Shown: in pieces, positions 55,786-64,000 of the stretch
How positions within the stretch are numbered: the stretch's first letter is position 1
Layout of the letters: each line of letters starts with the position of its first letter
Origin: Psychroflexus salarius
GTDB taxonomy: Bacteria; Bacteroidota; Bacteroidia; Flavobacteriales; Flavobacteriaceae
Length of the DNA stretch: 64,000 nucleotides
Direction: 5' to 3'
Assembly (NCBI RefSeq): GCF_900129035.1
Contig: NZ_FQTW01000004.1
Span: forward strand, 62,001 to 126,000
Notes under the pieces: model-generated
Seen by the model: the letters and a program-made list of their open reading frames with translations, nothing else
Databases searched by the model: none
What the model was told of the DNA's origin: nothing
Translations under genes and position numbers: made by a program

Positions 55786-56643
55786 CTACCAATCTTTTTC
55801 AGTTTTTACTTTAGATCCTTTTGCCTTTTTAGCATTTACTTTTTCCTGAATTTTATTTTCTTGGTTTTGTATAGCCTTTAGCAAACGCTGTACTTGTTCT
55901 GGCGATAGTTTGCCCTTTTGTGGTTTTGGTTGCGGGTTATCTTTACCTTGGCCATCTTTAGATTTTTTTGGCTTGTTTGACTTTTTATTTTTATTCTGTT
56001 TCCCGTCTTCTTGTTCGTTATTTTTTTGCTTGTCTTGATTACCTTCTTTCTTGTCCTGATCTTTTTGGTCGCCTTTATCTTTTTGATCTTTTTTAGAATT
56101 ATCGTCTTTAGATTCGTCTTTTTGATCTTGTTTTTTCTGATCTTTATTTTGATCTTTTTTATCATCACCATCGCCACCGCCATCATTTTTTTCTTTCTTT
56201 AGCTTTTCTTTAGCTAAGGCATAATTATAACGTGTTTCTTCATCGTTTGGATTGTTACGTAAAGCATTTTTATAGGCTTCAATAGCAGCTTGGTATTTTT
56301 TTTCTTTCATAAATGTATTCCCTAAATTATGAAAGGCTTTATGTTTTATAGATTTATCATCGGTATTTTCAATAGCTTCTAAAATTCGCTTTTGGGCTGA
56401 CTCCGCTTTATCATTATCAATATACAAATTAGCAAAATTATAGGCTGCTGTAGACTTGTTACTTGGTGTTGCTAGCGCTTTTCGGTAATCGGCTTCAGCA
56501 TTTGCAAAATCGCCTTCTTTAGCTTTTTCGTATGCTTCAGCTAAGATGCGTTTTTGAGTTTTAGAATTGGCTTTACTTTGGGCGAAAACACCTGTAAAAC
56601 TCAACGCAAAAAATATTAGCATTAGTTTAATTTGATTTTTCAT
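55786..56643 (-). CDS. BatC-like TPR protein with charged low-complexity region
   Basis: 285 residues from the ATG at 56643 (MKNQIKLMLIFFALSFTGVFAQ signal peptide). An ATG at 56661 would add six residues and overlap batB further. Three TPR units fill residues about 25-150 (AEADYRKALATPSNKSTAAYNFANLY; AIEAYKNALRNNPNDEETRYNYALAKEKL). A roughly 80-residue tail of Lys, Asp, Gln and Asn follows, then a short helix (LSPEQVQRLLKAIQNQENKIQEKV). This is the form of BatC in Bacteroidota. The polar tail is probably disordered. Overlaps the end of batB by 17 bases. Confidence 0.88.
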   Translation of the reverse strand: MKNQIKLMLIFFALSFTGVFAQSKANSKTQKRILAEAYEKAKEGDFANAEADYRKALATPSNKSTAAYNFANLYIDNDKAESAQKRILEAIENTDDKSIKHKAFHNLGNTFMKEKKYQAAIEAYKNALRNNPNDEETRYNYALAKEKLKKEKNDGGGDGDDKKDQNKDQKKQDQKDESKDDNSKKDQKDKGDQKDQDKKEGNQDKQKNNEQEDGKQNKNKKSNKPKKSKDGQGKDNPQPKPQKGKLSPEQVQRLLKAIQNQENKIQEKVNAKKAKGSKVKTEKDW

Positions 56644-57682
56644 GGTCGTTTTCGTTTTCATTAAAAAGATTTAATTTTTGGACCCAAGCTGTTTTCTTAT
56701 CGAAAATAAAGCTTTCAAGTATAATTAACAAAATGGCAAATCCTAAAAACCATTGAAATTGGCTCTTATAATCGGCATATTGTTTAGATTCAAATTCGGT
56801 TTTTTCAATTTCGGTAATAGCTTCAAATAATTGCTTTACCGCTTCTGAAGAATTTAAGCCAGGAATGTATTTACCATTTCCTATTTTGGCGATGTTTGTT
56901 AATGTTGAAGTATTAAGTTTTGTAATGACTGTTTCGTTATTTTGGTCTTTTTTATAGCTTAAAACACGACCATTTTCTTTAAGTGGAATTGGCGCGCCTT
57001 TTTGTGTGCCAACACCAATAGTATAGACCTTTATACCAGCTTCTGCTGCTTTTTTTGTAATCGCATTAATATTAGTATCATGGTTTTCACCATCACTCAA
57101 AATAACTAATACTTTATTAGTTTGCTCGTCATTATAATAGGTAAGTGACAGGTCTATAGCTTGGTTGATGGCAGTTCCTTGGCTAGACACCATATTGGTG
57201 TTCATGGCTTTTAAAAACGTACGAGTTGTGGCGTAATCTGTTGTGATAGGAATTTGAGGAAAAGCACTTCCTGCATAGCCAATTAAACCGACACGGTGAG
57301 CGGTTAATTTATTAATGATTTGATTAATAATTTGTTTAGATTTTTCTAAACGATTGGGTGCAATATCTTCAGCCAACATACTTTTTGAAACATCTAAAGC
57401 AAAAACAATATCTATTCCTTCACGCTTTAGAGTTTCAATTTTAGTTCCCATTTTAGGATTAACTAGTGAAATACTCAATAAACCGATAGCCAAGAGCAAA
57501 AGACTCAGTTTAACAAAAGACTTTATTCTTGAATGTTTAGGCGATAACTGCTTGAAAAATTTAATTTCAGCAAATTTCAATTGGGTTTTTACTTGCCAAT
57601 TTCGGTATAAAAGGTATATAAACAGTAAAATGGGAATAACTGCTAACAACCAAAAGTAAGATGTTTCTTCTAATACATACAT
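56627..57682 (-). CDS. BatB: membrane-anchored vWA domain protein
   Basis: 351 residues. Two N-terminal membrane helices (about 10-25 and 58-76), a von Willebrand A domain (about 90-290) with an intact metal-ion-dependent adhesion site in FALDVSKSMLAEDIAPNRLEKSK (D-x-S-x-S) plus ILSDGENHD and TIGVGTQKGAPIPL, and a C-terminal helix near 318-335. This is the BatB layout. The start overlaps the batA stop (57682), so the two paralogous vWA genes are coupled. They are thought to form a surface complex guiding MoxR-dependent remodelling. Confidence 0.92.
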   Translation of the reverse strand: MYVLEETSYFWLLAVIPILLFIYLLYRNWQVKTQLKFAEIKFFKQLSPKHSRIKSFVKLSLLLLAIGLLSISLVNPKMGTKIETLKREGIDIVFALDVSKSMLAEDIAPNRLEKSKQIINQIINKLTAHRVGLIGYAGSAFPQIPITTDYATTRTFLKAMNTNMVSSQGTAINQAIDLSLTYYNDEQTNKVLVILSDGENHDTNINAITKKAAEAGIKVYTIGVGTQKGAPIPLKENGRVLSYKKDQNNETVITKLNTSTLTNIAKIGNGKYIPGLNSSEAVKQLFEAITEIEKTEFESKQYADYKSQFQWFLGFAILLIILESFIFDKKTAWVQKLNLFNENENDHEKSN

Positions 57683-58686
57683 TATACCAAGCTTCTAAAT
57701 AAAGTGAATTTTAATAATTGTTCGAGAACTAATAAACCTAGTGCAATTAACAAAAGCAATCTAAATTTTTCGTCATAGTTATAAAACTTCAATTCCTCTA
57801 TTTCTGAAGTTTCTAGTTGATCTATTTCATCATATATCGCTTTTAAAGTTGAATTAGTTGTTGCTCTAAAGTATTTACCACCTGTTTTATCGGCAATAGT
57901 TTTTAACAATTCTTCATCAATTTCAACTTTAACATTACGGTATACAAAACTTCCGTTAGGTCTTACTGCTACAGGTGATAAAGCTTCGCCGTTGCTTCCT
58001 AGGCCAATGGTATAGGTTTTAATACCATATTCAATGGCAAGTTCGGTGGCTGTTTCAGGATCTATAAATCCAGTATTGTTAACACCATCGGTTAGTAGTA
58101 TTATGACCTTGCTTTTGGCTTTACTATCTTTTAACTTATTAACTGATGTTGCTAAGCCCATACCGATAGCTGTACCACCTTCTATAATTTCTGAATATTC
58201 AATTGATTGTATGGCATTTAAAGTAATTTCTTTGTCGCTTGTTAACGGTGTTTTGGTATAACTTTCACCTGAAAAAACAGTCATTCCAAAACGATCGTTT
58301 GGTCTGTTACTAACAAAATCTGTGGCTACTTTTTTCAAAGCTTCTAAACGATTCGGCTTTAAATCTTTTGCTAGCATACTTGCTGAAACATCAATTGCCA
58401 TGACGATATCTATACCTTCAGTTTTTTTAATTTTAGTACTTTCATCTACTGTTCTTGGTCTTGCCATTGCCGTAATTAACAACGCTAAAGCTAATAGCCT
58501 AAACACAAATAGAAAATGGCGTAATCTAGGTAAAATACTGGATGATTTGTTAAAGCCTTTGGTGCTTGACAAAGTTAAACTAGCCCATTGTTGTTTGTGC
58601 TTTAAAATGTACCAAAGCATTAATAGTGGCAAGACTAAAAGTGCCGTAAACCATTGCGGATGTTCGAATGTGAGATTACTTAGCAT
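57682..58686 (-). CDS. BatA: membrane-anchored vWA domain protein
   Basis: 334 residues. N-terminal helices (about 12-25 and 55-75), a vWA domain (about 85-285) with the MIDAS motif MAIDVSASMLAKDLKPNRLEALK, LLTDGVNNTGFIDP and TIGLGSNGEALSPV, then a C-terminal helix near 308-325. A paralogue of BatB next door. It overlaps the preceding two-TM gene by 11 bases and the following batB start by one base, so translation is closely coupled. Confidence 0.92.
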   Translation of the reverse strand: MLSNLTFEHPQWFTALLVLPLLMLWYILKHKQQWASLTLSSTKGFNKSSSILPRLRHFLFVFRLLALALLITAMARPRTVDESTKIKKTEGIDIVMAIDVSASMLAKDLKPNRLEALKKVATDFVSNRPNDRFGMTVFSGESYTKTPLTSDKEITLNAIQSIEYSEIIEGGTAIGMGLATSVNKLKDSKAKSKVIILLTDGVNNTGFIDPETATELAIEYGIKTYTIGLGSNGEALSPVAVRPNGSFVYRNVKVEIDEELLKTIADKTGGKYFRATTNSTLKAIYDEIDQLETSEIEELKFYNYDEKFRLLLLIALGLLVLEQLLKFTLFRSLV

Positions 58687-60325
58687 TTAGCTTTGGTTTT
58701 TCAAATTCAACTGAATTAATAATACGTTTCGTAATAGTTTCAGCATATTCATCGCCTTCATTATAAATAATGGTTAATTGCTGGTAATTTCCTGCGTAAC
58801 CAAAATTTAAGATTTGATAGTTTTTCTTAATATCACTTTGGGTAATTGGGTTTTCTATAGCAAAGCTTCCAAAAACTTTAATCCCTTCAACGCCTTCAAG
58901 AGTTTTAAAATCTTCTGTTTTGGTTAAAATGTTATAAGCACCTTTACTTTCTAGATTTTTGTAAACACCATCAAGCGCTTGGTCTAGTTCAAATTCTTTT
59001 TTGCCTTCAAAATTAACTTGACTTAATACAACATAAAGTTTACTGTATAAGCTTCCTGAGGCAAAAATTTCACTTTCTAAGTTTTGAGGTGCTTTAATAC
59101 CTAGGCTATCAGGGTTTTGACGAACTAAAACTTCTGGTGTCGTAATTTGAATACTCGGCACACTGTATTCACTCGTGATCCAGTCATTCTCAAGCATAGC
59201 TTTGGTCTCATTACCAAAAACACTGTCCTTAACATAATCAAAGCCTTTTGTTGCAATTAATACTGAAGACAAAGCTACCAAAATCAAGACGACGATAAGG
59301 CTCCCAAAAATGAGCTTTTGCTTACGTCTTTTATGTTTTAGTTTTGCTTGAAAAGCTTCATCGTTTTTCTTTTCAGCATCAGTTGGTTGTGGAATTGCAC
59401 TTTGAACATGCTTGATAAACTTTAAAATCTGTTTTTTATATGATTTTAATGTGATTACATCTGGTCGATGACCTGCAAATTTTGCTAAATCTGCGTCTAC
59501 TAAAATAGAATTATAGCTTTCTAGATATTCATCTTTAAATAGCACTTGCTTATTGTCACGTTTTTGATACAAGGCCTGCATTAATTCTCCAGTTGTATAT
59601 TCCATCGCGCTGACTTCAATTTTTTCTTCTAAATAGCGACGACTAATGTTAGTGAGCTCTGTGATATAAGCTTTTAACTTCCTGCTTTCAATATAGCCTT
59701 TATTTTCAAGTGTTTCAAGTTCTAATTTTGCTTGCTCAAAAGGTGGTAAACGCCTTTTTGATTCATCTTTTTGTTTGCGATATTTAAAATATAATACATA
59801 AGCCAAAACTAAAATCAGTATTGTAACAATTAACCACCAAACCCAACTAGGGACTTGAAATGGCTTTTCTACATTGATTTCACGCTTAATCGGAAACAAA
59901 TTCTGTTTTGTTGTATCAACTTCAACAGTATTAACTAAAACCTTTAAACTGTCAGTTAAATAAGGTTTGTTATTTATTTTTAAAAGCTGCGGTGGAATTG
60001 TATAAGCACCAGAATCAAATTGTGTGAGTTTATACGACTTAATCAAGCGAAACAAGTCTTGATCTACGGTTGAAGTATCTATTGGTAGATCTTCAACTAG
60101 TTCAAGTGGCACAAAACTCTGTGCTTTTGGGAAAACAACTAAGTCTTGGTTTGATATGCCATCAACTGTAATTTTATAGTTAATTTGCTCACCAATACGC
60201 ATTTTAGCCGTATCAAGTTGGGCTTCTACTTGCTGTGCATTTAAGCTTTGAAAAGCACCTAGAATACCAATTATAAGTATTAGTTTACTAAGGGTAAAAA
60301 TGATATGTTTGGTAAAATTTTGCAT
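58676..60325 (-). CDS. Bat-operon membrane protein with periplasmic BatD-like N-terminus
   Basis: 549 residues. Signal peptide (to about residue 30), a beta-rich region with QLDTAKMRIGEQINYKITVDGI like the start of BatD, a membrane helix near 165-185, a cytoplasmic helical segment (PFEQAKLELETLENKGYIESRKLKAYITELTNISRRYLEEKI, DUF4381-like) and a second helix near 337-358. An extracytoplasmic C-terminal domain of about 180 residues follows. It occupies the usual place between the DUF58 and batA genes. Function unknown, presumably part of the MoxR-Bat complex. The family assignment of the C-terminal domain is not known to me. Confidence 0.8.
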   Translation of the reverse strand: MQNFTKHIIFTLSKLILIIGILGAFQSLNAQQVEAQLDTAKMRIGEQINYKITVDGISNQDLVVFPKAQSFVPLELVEDLPIDTSTVDQDLFRLIKSYKLTQFDSGAYTIPPQLLKINNKPYLTDSLKVLVNTVEVDTTKQNLFPIKREINVEKPFQVPSWVWWLIVTILILVLAYVLYFKYRKQKDESKRRLPPFEQAKLELETLENKGYIESRKLKAYITELTNISRRYLEEKIEVSAMEYTTGELMQALYQKRDNKQVLFKDEYLESYNSILVDADLAKFAGHRPDVITLKSYKKQILKFIKHVQSAIPQPTDAEKKNDEAFQAKLKHKRRKQKLIFGSLIVVLILVALSSVLIATKGFDYVKDSVFGNETKAMLENDWITSEYSVPSIQITTPEVLVRQNPDSLGIKAPQNLESEIFASGSLYSKLYVVLSQVNFEGKKEFELDQALDGVYKNLESKGAYNILTKTEDFKTLEGVEGIKVFGSFAIENPITQSDIKKNYQILNFGYAGNYQQLTIIYNEGDEYAETITKRIINSVEFEKPKLNAK

Positions 60326-60326
60326 A

Positions 60327-61190
60327 TTATCTGGCCTTAAAATAAGCTAATAGTTTTTTAACGTAACTGTGATCTACTCGGCAATGAATTTGCCCAGAAC
60401 CACTTAATTTAAATGCTTTATTAAAATATTCAACTTGTGAATTATAATGCTTAGCATAGTTTAATCGTGTTAGTTTTGAAGCTGTATTTACCCAAGTAAG
60501 CTGTCCCGATTCGGCGTCTTCAAGTTGTACTAAGCCAATATTTGGCATTTCAGTTTCACCTTTGTCAAATATTCTAATTCCTGTTAAATCGTGCTTTTTT
60601 GCAGCAATTTTTAAGGTGTGTTGATAATCCTGACTCATAAAATCAGACAATACAAACACAATTGCCTTTTTCTTGAGTACATCTACCATGTACTTAAAAG
60701 CTTTTGACAAGTCAGTTTTTTTACTTTTTGGCTCAAATTCAATTAACTCACGTATGATTCTCAACACATGTGAGCGCCCTTTTTTAGGCGGAATGTAAAG
60801 CTCAATTTGATCTGAAAAAAGCATTAAGCCAATTTTATCATTATTTTTTGTAGCTGAAAAAGCTAAGGTTGCTGCTATTTCAGTAATGATATTATTTTTA
60901 AACTCAGTATGTGTTGCAAATTGGTTAGACGCTGAAACATCTACCAGTAACATCATGGTCAATTCTCTTTCTTCTTCAAAGACCTTGACAAACGGCTCAT
61001 TATAACGCGCAGTTACATTCCAATCTATTGACCTGACATCATCACCGAATTGATATTGTCTCACTTCACTAAATGTCATTCCGCGACCTTTAAAGGCAGA
61101 ATGGTACTCGCCACCGAACACATTATCGCTCAGACGACGTGTTTTAATTTCGATTTTACGTACTTTTTTTAGCAGTGATTTAGTATCCAT
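60327..61190 (-). CDS. DUF58 domain-containing protein
   Basis: 287 residues, cytoplasmic, no membrane helix. The N-terminal GEYHSAFKGRGMTFSEVRQYQFGDDVRSIDWNVTARYNEPFVKVFEEERELT (about residues 28-79) is the hallmark of DUF58, followed by a vWA-like fold with LLVDVSASNQFAT (MIDAS-like D-x-S-x-S), LMLFSDQIELYIPPKKGRSH and VFVLSDFMSQDY. DUF58 proteins are standard partners of MoxR ATPases, encoded here 56 bases upstream, and are thought to be chaperone adaptors. Confidence 0.93.
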   Translation of the reverse strand: MDTKSLLKKVRKIEIKTRRLSDNVFGGEYHSAFKGRGMTFSEVRQYQFGDDVRSIDWNVTARYNEPFVKVFEEERELTMMLLVDVSASNQFATHTEFKNNIITEIAATLAFSATKNNDKIGLMLFSDQIELYIPPKKGRSHVLRIIRELIEFEPKSKKTDLSKAFKYMVDVLKKKAIVFVLSDFMSQDYQHTLKIAAKKHDLTGIRIFDKGETEMPNIGLVQLEDAESGQLTWVNTASKLTRLNYAKHYNSQVEYFNKAFKLSGSGQIHCRVDHSYVKKLLAYFKAR

Positions 61191-61246
61191 AGCCTCTAAG
61201 TTATATTAAGCTGATAACTTCAACTGAAATTGAGATTATAATTAAT

Positions 61247-62251
61247 CTATGGTACTTCAACAACGTTGATAATCTTACTTATTAAATCTTCTGAAGTGAT
61301 ATTTTCGGCTTCAGCCTCATAGGTGATACCAATTCTATGGCGTAAAACATCATAAACAACCGCACGAACATCTTCTGGTATTACATAACCACGACCTTTG
61401 ATAAAGGCATAGCATTTTGCTGAAGTTGCCAGATTGATACTACCACGTGGCGATGCACCAAAACTAATGAGTGGTTTGATGTCTTCAAGCTTATATTGCT
61501 CTGGGTAACGAGTTGCAAAAATAATATCAAGAATGTAACGCTCAATTTTCTCGTCCATATAAACCAATTTTACGGCTTCTTGAGCGTTTAAAATTTGGTC
61601 TAGAGATACAACAGAGTTTACCTTTTCGTAAACGTCCTTTAGGTTAGCGCGAACAATAAGTTGTTCTTCTTCAAGTTTTGGGTAATCGATTACGGTTTTT
61701 AGCATAAAACGGTCTACTTGTGCTTCAGGCAAAGGATAAGTTCCTTCTTGCTCAACCGGGTTTTGTGTTGCCATAACTAGAAAAGGCTTGTCAAGTGAAA
61801 AGGTTTCATCTCCGATAGTGACTTGCTTTTCTTGCATTGCTTCTAATAGTGCAGATTGTACTTTTGCTGGCGCCCTGTTTATTTCGTCAGCGAGAACAAA
61901 GTTGGCAAATATTGGTCCCTTTTTAATACTAAAATCGTTTTCTTTCATGTTGTAAATCATGGTACCAACAACATCGGCAGGTAATAAATCTGGTGTGAAC
62001 TGTATACGACTAAAGTCGCCTTGAACCGCTTTTGATAAAGTATTAATTGCCAGAGTCTTTGCCAAACCTGGAACACCTTCTAGCAAAATATGTCCTTTAC
62101 CTAATAAACCTATTAATAATCGTTCAACCATGTGTTTTTGGCCAACAATAACTTTGTTCATTTCATTCACTAAAAGGCTTACAAAAGCGCTTTCCTCTTT
62201 AATCTTTGCATTGATTGCTGCAATGTCCATACTAGAATTCTGGTCTTCCAT
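61247..62251 (-). CDS. MoxR family AAA ATPase
   Basis: 334 residues. Walker A GVPGLAKT at residues 59-66, Walker B FVLADEINRAPAKVQSALLEAMQE (about 122-145), sensor 1 FLVMATQNPVEQEGTYPLPEAQVDRFML and sensor 2 GASPRGSINLATSAK show the MoxR clade of AAA+ proteins. It acts as a chaperone-like ATPase for the vWA proteins in the same operon. First gene of moxR-DUF58-(two-TM gene)-batA-batB-batC-batD-batE. The in-frame ATG at codon 8 is an alternative start. Confidence 0.95.
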   Translation of the reverse strand: MEDQNSSMDIAAINAKIKEESAFVSLLVNEMNKVIVGQKHMVERLLIGLLGKGHILLEGVPGLAKTLAINTLSKAVQGDFSRIQFTPDLLPADVVGTMIYNMKENDFSIKKGPIFANFVLADEINRAPAKVQSALLEAMQEKQVTIGDETFSLDKPFLVMATQNPVEQEGTYPLPEAQVDRFMLKTVIDYPKLEEEQLIVRANLKDVYEKVNSVVSLDQILNAQEAVKLVYMDEKIERYILDIIFATRYPEQYKLEDIKPLISFGASPRGSINLATSAKCYAFIKGRGYVIPEDVRAVVYDVLRHRIGITYEAEAENITSEDLISKIINVVEVP

Positions 62252-62538
62252 AATCTAAATTTCTTATATAACTATTAGGTTTACTAATATGTACGCAAAT
62301 TGAAAAAATAATTGTACTGCGCTTGTTAATGAGTGGTTAAAAAAATTGATTAAAGAAAAGCTTAAGTGAGTTTTATCAAATCTATTAGGATTATTTAAAA
62401 GTTTAGGCTAAAAACTTAAACAAAAACTTATTTAGAAATACTCCAAAGAAAAACAACAAATTATGAATACCCTGCAAATTGCACTTAGGTTAACCAATAC
62501 TTTAAGATTAGAAATTATGGTTTTAGCTGTAAATCAGC
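62252..62538. other. Intergenic gap between moxR and the EnvC-like gene
   Basis: 287 bases of AT-rich sequence without a credible gene. CAAATCTA at 62377-62384 reads TAGATTTG on the minus strand, a possible -7 box for moxR 126 bases from its start, but no TTG is suitably spaced. No strong hairpin or repeat was seen. Confidence 0.5.
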
Positions 62539-63747
62539 CTACATTTTATAAATCCAAACTTCAGGATTAAGTTTATTTAAATTTTTAAATAACTGAAAAA
62601 ACAAAGTGGTTTTACCAGAAGATGAATTAATACCAACACGACCAATATCTTGGTTTCTAAAAACTTTATCGCCAGGCTCAACAAAAACTTCGGCTAAGTT
62701 ATTGTAGACTGAAATATAATCACCATGCCTTATCATCACGGCAATATTAGCACCTGGAATTTTATTAATTTGGCTTACTGTTCCTTCAAAAATAGCCCTA
62801 GCATTGCTGTTTACTTCTGTATCAATTCTAACACCATTACTTTCAATCATAGCTGTTTTTACAATCGGATGGCGATGTTTTCCAAAACGCGTAGAAACAA
62901 TTCCTGAAACAACTGGCCAAGGTAACTTTCCTTTATTATCTGCAAAATTATCGGCTAAGGCTTTTGCTTCTGGTGTTAATTTAAACCGTGTTGATGATTT
63001 TGAACCGGCAATGGCATTTTCACGAGCTATAGCTTCTTTAATTAAGCGTTCAATTTCTTGATCAATTTTAGCAATTGCTTTTTGCTTGCGTTCAAGTTCA
63101 TTTTGATAATTTTTTTCTTCTAATTTGATTTGCTTAATCAACTGGTCAAGGTTTGTTTTTTTATCAACAAGCTTTGCTTTAGCCTTTCTGTTATCTGCTA
63201 AAATAGCTTCTTTATTTTGACGTTGAGCAAAAAGTTGTTCATTCAATTGTTGAAGCTCAATTGTTTTTTGCTGAATTTCTTCACCTTGTTGTTTGCGGTA
63301 ATTAGCATATTGTTTCATGTACTGCAAGCGTTTATAAGCTTGAAAAAACGATGCAGACGACAATAAAAACATAACGCGGTTTTGTTTATTTTTACTGCGA
63401 TATGACTGTTTAATCATTAAAGCATAATCGTTTTTCAATTGCTCTAAATCAGTTCTAAGGCGGTCAATTTTAAGGGTGTTTTCATCAATATTTTGTGTAA
63501 TTAAATTGGCTTCTTGATTATATACCCGTATCAACTTTTCGGTAGACTTGATTTGCAGCTGTAAGTCTTCAACTTCTTCTAGGAGTGACTTCTCTCGCTC
63601 CTGAGTGGAAATTAATATGCTGTTAATTGAAGCTATTTCTTTTTGAATTTCTTTCCGCCTTGCTTCTAGCTCTGCCTTAGTTTGTGCAACTGTTGAAGTT
63701 ACCGCACTACAAATAATCAAAAATAAGATTGCTCTAAAAAACCTCAT
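62539..63747 (-). CDS. EnvC-like murein hydrolase activator (degenerate M23/LytM domain)
   Basis: 402 residues. Signal peptide (MRFFRAILFLIICSAVTSTVAQ), a long coiled coil (about 23-245, rich in Lys, Glu and Gln), then a LytM-type domain (about 280-402: LPWPVVSGIVSTRFGKHRHP, GVRIDTEVNSNARAIFEGTVSQI, VMIRHGDYISVYNNL, VEPGDKVFRNQDIGRVG). The zinc ligands of active M23 peptidases are not intact: the H-x-G-x-D motif reads SNGVRID and the H-x-H site reads VYNNL. That is the state of EnvC, which activates amidases rather than cutting peptidoglycan itself. Start overlaps the DUF4292 stop as ATGA. Confidence 0.9.
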   Translation of the reverse strand: MRFFRAILFLIICSAVTSTVAQTKAELEARRKEIQKEIASINSILISTQEREKSLLEEVEDLQLQIKSTEKLIRVYNQEANLITQNIDENTLKIDRLRTDLEQLKNDYALMIKQSYRSKNKQNRVMFLLSSASFFQAYKRLQYMKQYANYRKQQGEEIQQKTIELQQLNEQLFAQRQNKEAILADNRKAKAKLVDKKTNLDQLIKQIKLEEKNYQNELERKQKAIAKIDQEIERLIKEAIARENAIAGSKSSTRFKLTPEAKALADNFADNKGKLPWPVVSGIVSTRFGKHRHPIVKTAMIESNGVRIDTEVNSNARAIFEGTVSQINKIPGANIAVMIRHGDYISVYNNLAEVFVEPGDKVFRNQDIGRVGINSSSGKTTLFFQLFKNLNKLNPEVWIYKM

Positions 63748-64000
63748 AACTCGATTGGTTTGTAATTAGATGGAATTGAAAATGGAAAACGAAGATTTTC
63801 ATTTAAAGTTACTGATTTAAAATCTAAGTCAATATGTATAACTGATTGATTTTCTTTAGCTAAAATACGTAATTCTTCTGGAAAAAATTGTTGGTTAAGC
63901 TTTCTAAATTTATCGTAATTAACTTGTAATGAACGGTTTTGTTTAGCTAAACTCTGTTCTGATAACCTAAATTGTTTTGCATCTAAAACGGCCTTAAACA
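63744..64000 (-). CDS. DUF4292 family protein, C-terminal part (cut by window edge)
   Basis: Reading the minus strand from the window edge gives an 84-codon open frame ending in TGA at 63746-63744, overlapping the start codon of the EnvC-like gene (ATGA). The translated end contains VLDAKQFRLSEQSLAKQN, LQVNYDKFRKLNQQFFPEELRI and IDLDFKSVTLNENLRFPFSIP. This fits the C-terminus of DUF4292 lipoproteins, LolA-like-fold proteins commonly found just before EnvC-type genes in Flavobacteria. The N-terminus and lipobox lie outside the window. Confidence 0.75.
   Translation of the reverse strand, partial: FKAVLDAKQFRLSEQSLAKQNRSLQVNYDKFRKLNQQFFPEELRILAKENQSVIHIDLDFKSVTLNENLRFPFSIPSNYKPIEL

Noticed and set aside
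55878-56186. Overlapping open frames rich in Lys/Ile and in Phe/Ile
   Set aside because: They are frame-shifted and antisense readings of the low-complexity Lys-Asp-Gln-rich tail of the BatC-like protein.

Overview
The window is ordinary chromosomal DNA from an AT-rich member of the Bacteroidota, almost certainly a Flavobacteriaceae-type marine or aquatic bacterium. This rests on several things visible here. atpD and atpC sit apart from the other ATP synthase genes, with a short epsilon subunit. There is a complete moxR-DUF58-batABCDE (aerotolerance) operon, an OmpA porin with thrombospondin type 3 repeats, DUF4270 and DUF4292 lipoproteins, and a one-domain glycogen-synthase-like protein between panC and glmS. 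Several genes are preceded by the Bacteroidota -7 box TAnnTTTG. Naming a genus would need database comparison.

Layout. 1-10.3 kb (minus): recJ (cut by the window edge), an AddB-like nuclease, ompA, kbl and an AddA/RecB-like helicase-nuclease, so recombination genes are interleaved with ompA and kbl. 10.4-16.2 kb: Mn-type superoxide dismutase, a family 9 glycosyltransferase with a DUF4254 protein, a DtxR/MntR-type regulator with a ZIP metal transporter and a candidate operator, a DUF2721 protein, a periplasmic ankyrin protein and a 1-Cys peroxiredoxin. 16.4-22.5 kb (plus): an RND efflux operon (TolC-like protein, lipoprotein adaptor, permease) followed by a DUF2892 protein and a small PII-like protein. 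22.5-28.8 kb (minus): MltD-like transglycosylase, radA, an esterase-fold protein that has lost its nucleophile, a flippase-like membrane protein, panD and panC. 28.9-37.4 kb (mostly plus): GT5-like protein, DUF4270 lipoprotein, glmS, atpD, atpC, cvpA-like (minus) and pheS between two small conserved unknowns. 37.4-42.7 kb: yicC-gmk-nadD-gpsA-EamA operon (minus) divergent from lpxB. 42.7-53.0 kb: a two-subunit CoA transferase, hemA-hemC-hemD-hemE (minus), and divergently an AraC regulator, a histidine kinase, hemH and a MATE exporter. 53.2-62.3 kb (minus): batE-D-C-B-A, a two-TM protein, DUF58 and moxR. 62.5-64 kb: an EnvC-like activator and the end of a DUF4292 lipoprotein.

The genes are mostly housekeeping: DNA repair, heme synthesis, cofactor and cell-wall precursors, energy, envelope stress. 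No prophage, transposase, CRISPR array, rRNA or tRNA was seen. The most interesting non-gene signal is a pair of about 162-bp elements (44281-44443 and 53072-53232). They are about 95 percent identical, and each is a single imperfect inverted repeat from end to end with ATACCAAATAT termini, like a small non-autonomous (MITE-like or REP-like) element. One lies directly after the hemE stop codon, between it and that operon's terminator. Other points of interest are a Fur/PerR-type 7-1-7 palindrome before the AraC regulator at the heme locus, a palindromic candidate operator before the DtxR-ZIP pair, and three probably non-catalytic relatives of enzymes (GT5-like, esterase-like, EnvC-like).
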